Positions 42,403-44,588 of a stretch of DNA of 44,588 bases are shown here, piece after piece. This stretch comes from Planktotalea frisia (lineage in GTDB: Bacteria; Pseudomonadota; Alphaproteobacteria; Rhodobacterales; Rhodobacteraceae), in the NCBI RefSeq assembly GCF_001890925.1, contig NZ_MLCB01000120.1, positions 1-44,588 of the forward strand, written 5' to 3'. The notes under the pieces were generated by a model, which saw nothing but the letters and a program-made list of their open reading frames with translations, did not search any database and had not been told where the DNA came from. How positions within the stretch are numbered: the first letter of the stretch is position 1; every line of letters begins with the position of its first letter. The position numbers and the translations under genes were made by a program.

Positions 42403-43805
42403 TAGGTCATCTCACGAATATCAGTGAGACGGCCCGTAAGTGCCGCAGCCGCAGCCATCGCAGGGGACACAAGATGCGTGCGCCCTTTGTAGCCTTGGCG
42501 ACCCTCGAAATTGCGGTTCGAAGTTGCCGCGCAACGCTCGCCCTCGGACAGCTGATCAGGGTTCATCGCGAGGCACATAGAACAACCCGCGAGGCGCCAA
42601 TCGAAACCGGCCTCACGGAAGATATCCGCAAGACCCTCTTCTTCAGCCTGCGCACGCACAAGACCAGAGCCCGGCACGATCATCGCGCGCATGCCTTCTT
42701 TGATCTTCTTGCCTTTGACGACTTCTGCAACAGCGCGGAAATCTTCGATACGACCGTTTGTGCAAGATCCGATAAAGACTGTGTCGATCTCGATGTCTGT
42801 CAGCTTTTGACCGGGTGTGAGGCCCATATACTCAAGCGCGCGCTTCACAGCATCGACCTTGCCACCCTCAAAATCATCGGGGCTTGGAACAACTGCTGAA
42901 ATCGGCAGAACGTCCTCTGGGGATGTGCCCCACGTTACGCTTGGCTCAATCTCTGCGCCATCAAGTGTGACGACCTTATCAAAATGCGCACCTTCGTCGG
43001 TGAAGAGCGTGCGCCAGTACGCCTCAGCCGCTTCCCATTCCGCGCCTTTCGGTGCGTGTGGGCGACCTTTGCAATACGCATAGGTTTTCTCGTCAGGTGC
43101 GATCAGACCGGCTCGCGCGCCGCCCTCGATTGCCATGTTGCAGACGGTCATACGCCCTTCCATGCTAAGGTCACGAATGGCCTCACCGCAATATTCAATC
43201 ACGTAGCCAGTACCACCAGCTGTGCCGGTCTTGCCGATCACGGACATGGTGATGTCTTTGGCGGTCACACCTGGCTTTAGCTTGCCTGTGATCTCGACCT
43301 TCATGTTCTTGGACTTTTTCTGAATCAGCGTTTGCGTGGCCAGAACGTGCTCTACCTCGGATGTGCCGATGCCATGCGCAAGTGCTCCGAATGCGCCGTG
43401 GGTCGCTGTGTGGCTGTCGCCACAAACCACGGTCATGCCCGGAAGGGTCCAGCCTTGCTCAGGACCAACGATATGCACGATGCCCTGACGCACGTCAGAC
43501 ACTGGATAGTAGTGAATGCCAAAATCCTTGGAGTTCTTGTCCAGCGCATCCACTTGGATCTTGCTCTCGACGTTGTCGATCCCGTTCACACGATCCAGTG
43601 TAGTTGGAACGTTGTGATCCGGCACAGCAATCGTCTTGTCAGGTGCGCGCACGGTGCGGCCCGTCATGCGCAAACCTTCAAAGGCCTGCGGCGACGTTAC
43701 TTCGTGCACAAGGTGGCGGTCGATATAAAGCAGGCATGTGCCATCTTCCGCTTCATGCGCGATATGCGCATCCCAGATTTTGTCATAGATCGTTTTGGGG
43801 GACAT
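42402..43805 (-). CDS. leuC: 3-isopropylmalate dehydratase large subunit
   Basis: This 467-aa aconitase-family large subunit carries the [4Fe-4S] ligands in [13 protein letters not shown] and [12 protein letters not shown], plus [21 protein letters not shown] and [15 protein letters not shown]. An ATG 18 bases further upstream (43823) has no ribosome binding site. GGGAG precedes ATG 43805, which gives the usual N-terminus [14 protein letters not shown]. It is followed in the same operon by the Tat-like ORF and leuD. Confidence 0.96.
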   Translation of the reverse strand: MSPKTIYDKIWDAHIAHEAEDGTCLLYIDRHLVHEVTSPQAFEGLRMTGRTVRAPDKTIAVPDHNVPTTLDRVNGIDNVESKIQVDALDKNSKDFGIHYYPVSDVRQGIVHIVGPEQGWTLPGMTVVCGDSHTATHGAFGALAHGIGTSEVEHVLATQTLIQKKSKNMKVEITGKLKPGVTAKDITMSVIGKTGTAGGTGYVIEYCGEAIRDLSMEGRMTVCNMAIEGGARAGLIAPDEKTYAYCKGRPHAPKGAEWEAAEAYWRTLFTDEGAHFDKVVTLDGAEIEPSVTWGTSPEDVLPISAVVPSPDDFEGGKVDAVKRALEYMGLTPGQKLTDIEIDTVFIGSCTNGRIEDFRAVAEVVKGKKIKEGMRAMIVPGSGLVRAQAEEEGLADIFREAGFDWRLAGCSMCLAMNPDQLSEGERCAATSNRNFEGRQGYKGRTHLVSPAMAAAAALTGRLTDIREMT

Positions 43806-43876
43806 TTGGTCCACTCCCGTCATAGTTGGCTAAATTGAATTGTGGTGCAGCACAGCGCTGCCAGATCAGAGCGTGC

Positions 43877-43984
43877 TCAGGGTAGTCGGGCCAGCACAGC
43901 GCGCGATGCGCCGTAAAAGCGTTCGCGCAAGCGCGCGTGCTCGTTCAGATCGAAAACTTGTTTCATGTAGGCGTAAATACACAT
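43877..43984 (-). CDS. Possible short upstream ORF in the leuC leader
   Basis: A 35-codon frame (MCIYAYMKQVFDLNEHARLR and 15 more residues ending LARLP) lies about 70 bases before leuC. It contains four Leu codons, the last a CTA two codons before the stop, and a hairpin (AGCAC...GTGCT) follows the stop. No ribosome binding site is visible and the Leu codons are not clustered, so a leader-peptide role is speculative. Confidence 0.3.
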   Translation of the reverse strand: MCIYAYMKQVFDLNEHARLRERFYGASRAVLARLP

Positions 43985-44005
43985 CCGCACAGGCGCGGGC
44001 AAGTG

Positions 44006-44037
44006 GGCATGCCAAAGCGGGGAAACTCTGGCATGCC
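44006..44037 (-). terminator. Hairpin after the right-end surface-protein gene
   Basis: GGCATGCCA (44006-44014) pairs perfectly with TGGCATGCC (44029-44037) around a 14-base loop, 34 bases past the stop at 44072. There is no T-run. The rest of the gap to leuC holds only the short ORF described separately. Confidence 0.5.
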
Positions 44038-44071
44038 TGTTCACACAATAAGACATAGTAAGAGGGAGAGC

Positions 44072-44533
44072 CTACTCGCGTGCGGCATTCAAAGAGATGT
44101 TGGTGTTGGACGTCTTGCCACCAGAGGTCACCGTGATGTCATCAAATCCATTGAGGTATTCACCGTCAGGACCTAAGAAACCGCCGGTAATATTACCATC
44201 CACATCATAAGACGCGCCGCCGTTCGTCAATGTCCCTGACACAGCGCTCTGCACTTGTGGCCCATTTGGCCCAGCGCTGATTTCGCCACCACTCACCGTA
44301 AGCGATCCGCCATATTCAGTGCCATTGTCATCAAAATCATCAATCGTACCGGTCATACTGCCCGTACCTGCGAATCCCACCTCAAGGTTCGCCTTGCCGA
44401 CAAGCTCTGTGCTCGCGGTGGGAATCACGGAACGATCCGAAATCACCTGTGCAAAGCCTGTATAGGTCGCGCTTCCCGAGGGCGGCAGATCAGCCATCGC
44501 CGTGCGGGTCAGCGACCGGTTTTCTTCTTGCAA
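44072..44533 (-). CDS. Transferrin-binding-protein-like beta-barrel protein, no signal peptide
   Basis: This frame of about 153 aa resembles the small beta-barrel domain of TbpB/Slam-type surface lipoproteins (SGSATYTGFAQV, GFAGTGSMTGTIDDF, YGGSLTVSGGEISAG, VSGTLTNGGASYDVDGNI). Relatives usually have an N-terminal lipoprotein signal. Here an in-frame stop (44558-44560) closes the frame and only TTG 44533 or ATG 44497 can start it, so no signal peptide is encoded. The 55 bases left before the window edge do not supply one in another frame. It may be a 5'-truncated gene or a cytoplasmic variant. Confidence 0.6.
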   Translation of the reverse strand: MQEENRSLTRTAMADLPPSGSATYTGFAQVISDRSVIPTASTELVGKANLEVGFAGTGSMTGTIDDFDDNGTEYGGSLTVSGGEISAGPNGPQVQSAVSGTLTNGGASYDVDGNITGGFLGPDGEYLNGFDDITVTSGGKTSNTNISLNAARE

Positions 44534-44588
44534 CTGACCTGCCCCCCGAAACTTCCCTCAGTTTAATGTAGAGTTTGCTCAACCATCG

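Overview
The window looks like a chromosomal segment of a marine Rhodobacteraceae (Roseobacter-group alphaproteobacterium). The reasons are gene content and order typical of that family: a PetP/PetR-type regulator pair, histone deacetylase-like/xseB/ispA/dxs in one run, a DUF1285 gene divergent from a MoxR-DUF58-DUF4159 cluster, and leuC/leuD/leuB interleaved with accessory genes. Base composition is moderately GC-rich and many genes overlap in ATGA or GTGA junctions. I see no rRNA, tRNA, insertion sequence, prophage or CRISPR array. Taxonomy is an inference from gene content, not from a marker gene search.

Left part (1-5053): an RTX-type calcium-binding repeat protein with an unusual N-terminal membrane segment; polA, whose start codon sits directly behind a terminator-like hairpin; and, convergent with it, a DUF1285 gene. 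Next (5121-11768): a four-gene overlapping operon of a MoxR AAA+ ATPase, a DUF58 protein, and two large membrane proteins (DUF4159 protein and an amidotransferase-like protein). It resembles the Bat/MoxR-VWA systems, whose function is poorly understood. Two small minus-strand genes follow (secreted protein, DUF599 membrane protein).

12978-16853 is glcDEF (glycolate oxidase) behind a promoter decorated with ACCAATC/ATTGGTTA boxes. Then come an exported trypsin-like protease and an hsp20 gene. The hsp20 leader contains a clear RpoH-type promoter and a textbook ROSE-type RNA thermometer that pairs the Shine-Dalgarno sequence. Convergent to hsp20 is an ECF sigma factor / YfbK-like VWA protein pair.

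20865-28127, all on the minus strand, reads in transcription order petP (MarR), petR (response regulator), histone deacetylase-like hydrolase, xseB, ispA, dxs, a cytochrome P450 overlapping dxs by 4 bases, and an MBL hydrolase, followed by the ECF sigma gene. This places isoprenoid precursor synthesis next to an orphan P450. petP has a near-consensus promoter with an inverted repeat filling the -10/-35 spacer. Divergent from it is ilvE.

29223-34088 is a PotA-D-like ABC transporter operon (polyamine-type family, substrate unknown) with hairpins at the gene junctions. Next are an SGNH hydrolase and a DMT transporter. The right end (36108-43805) carries leuB, a LysR regulator with a divergent oxidoreductase, an exonuclease/endonuclease/phosphatase-fold protein that appears to have lost catalytic residues, a membrane protein, and leuC-leuD. 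The leuD reading frame is continuous with an upstream Tat-signal-like ORF. The window ends in a beta-barrel-type surface-protein gene that lacks a signal sequence.

No single unambiguous new system is visible. The best candidates for new biology are the hsp20 ROSE/RpoH leader, the Tat-ORF/LeuD in-frame fusion, the dxs-P450 coupling, the MoxR/DUF4159 operon and the ECF/VWA pair.
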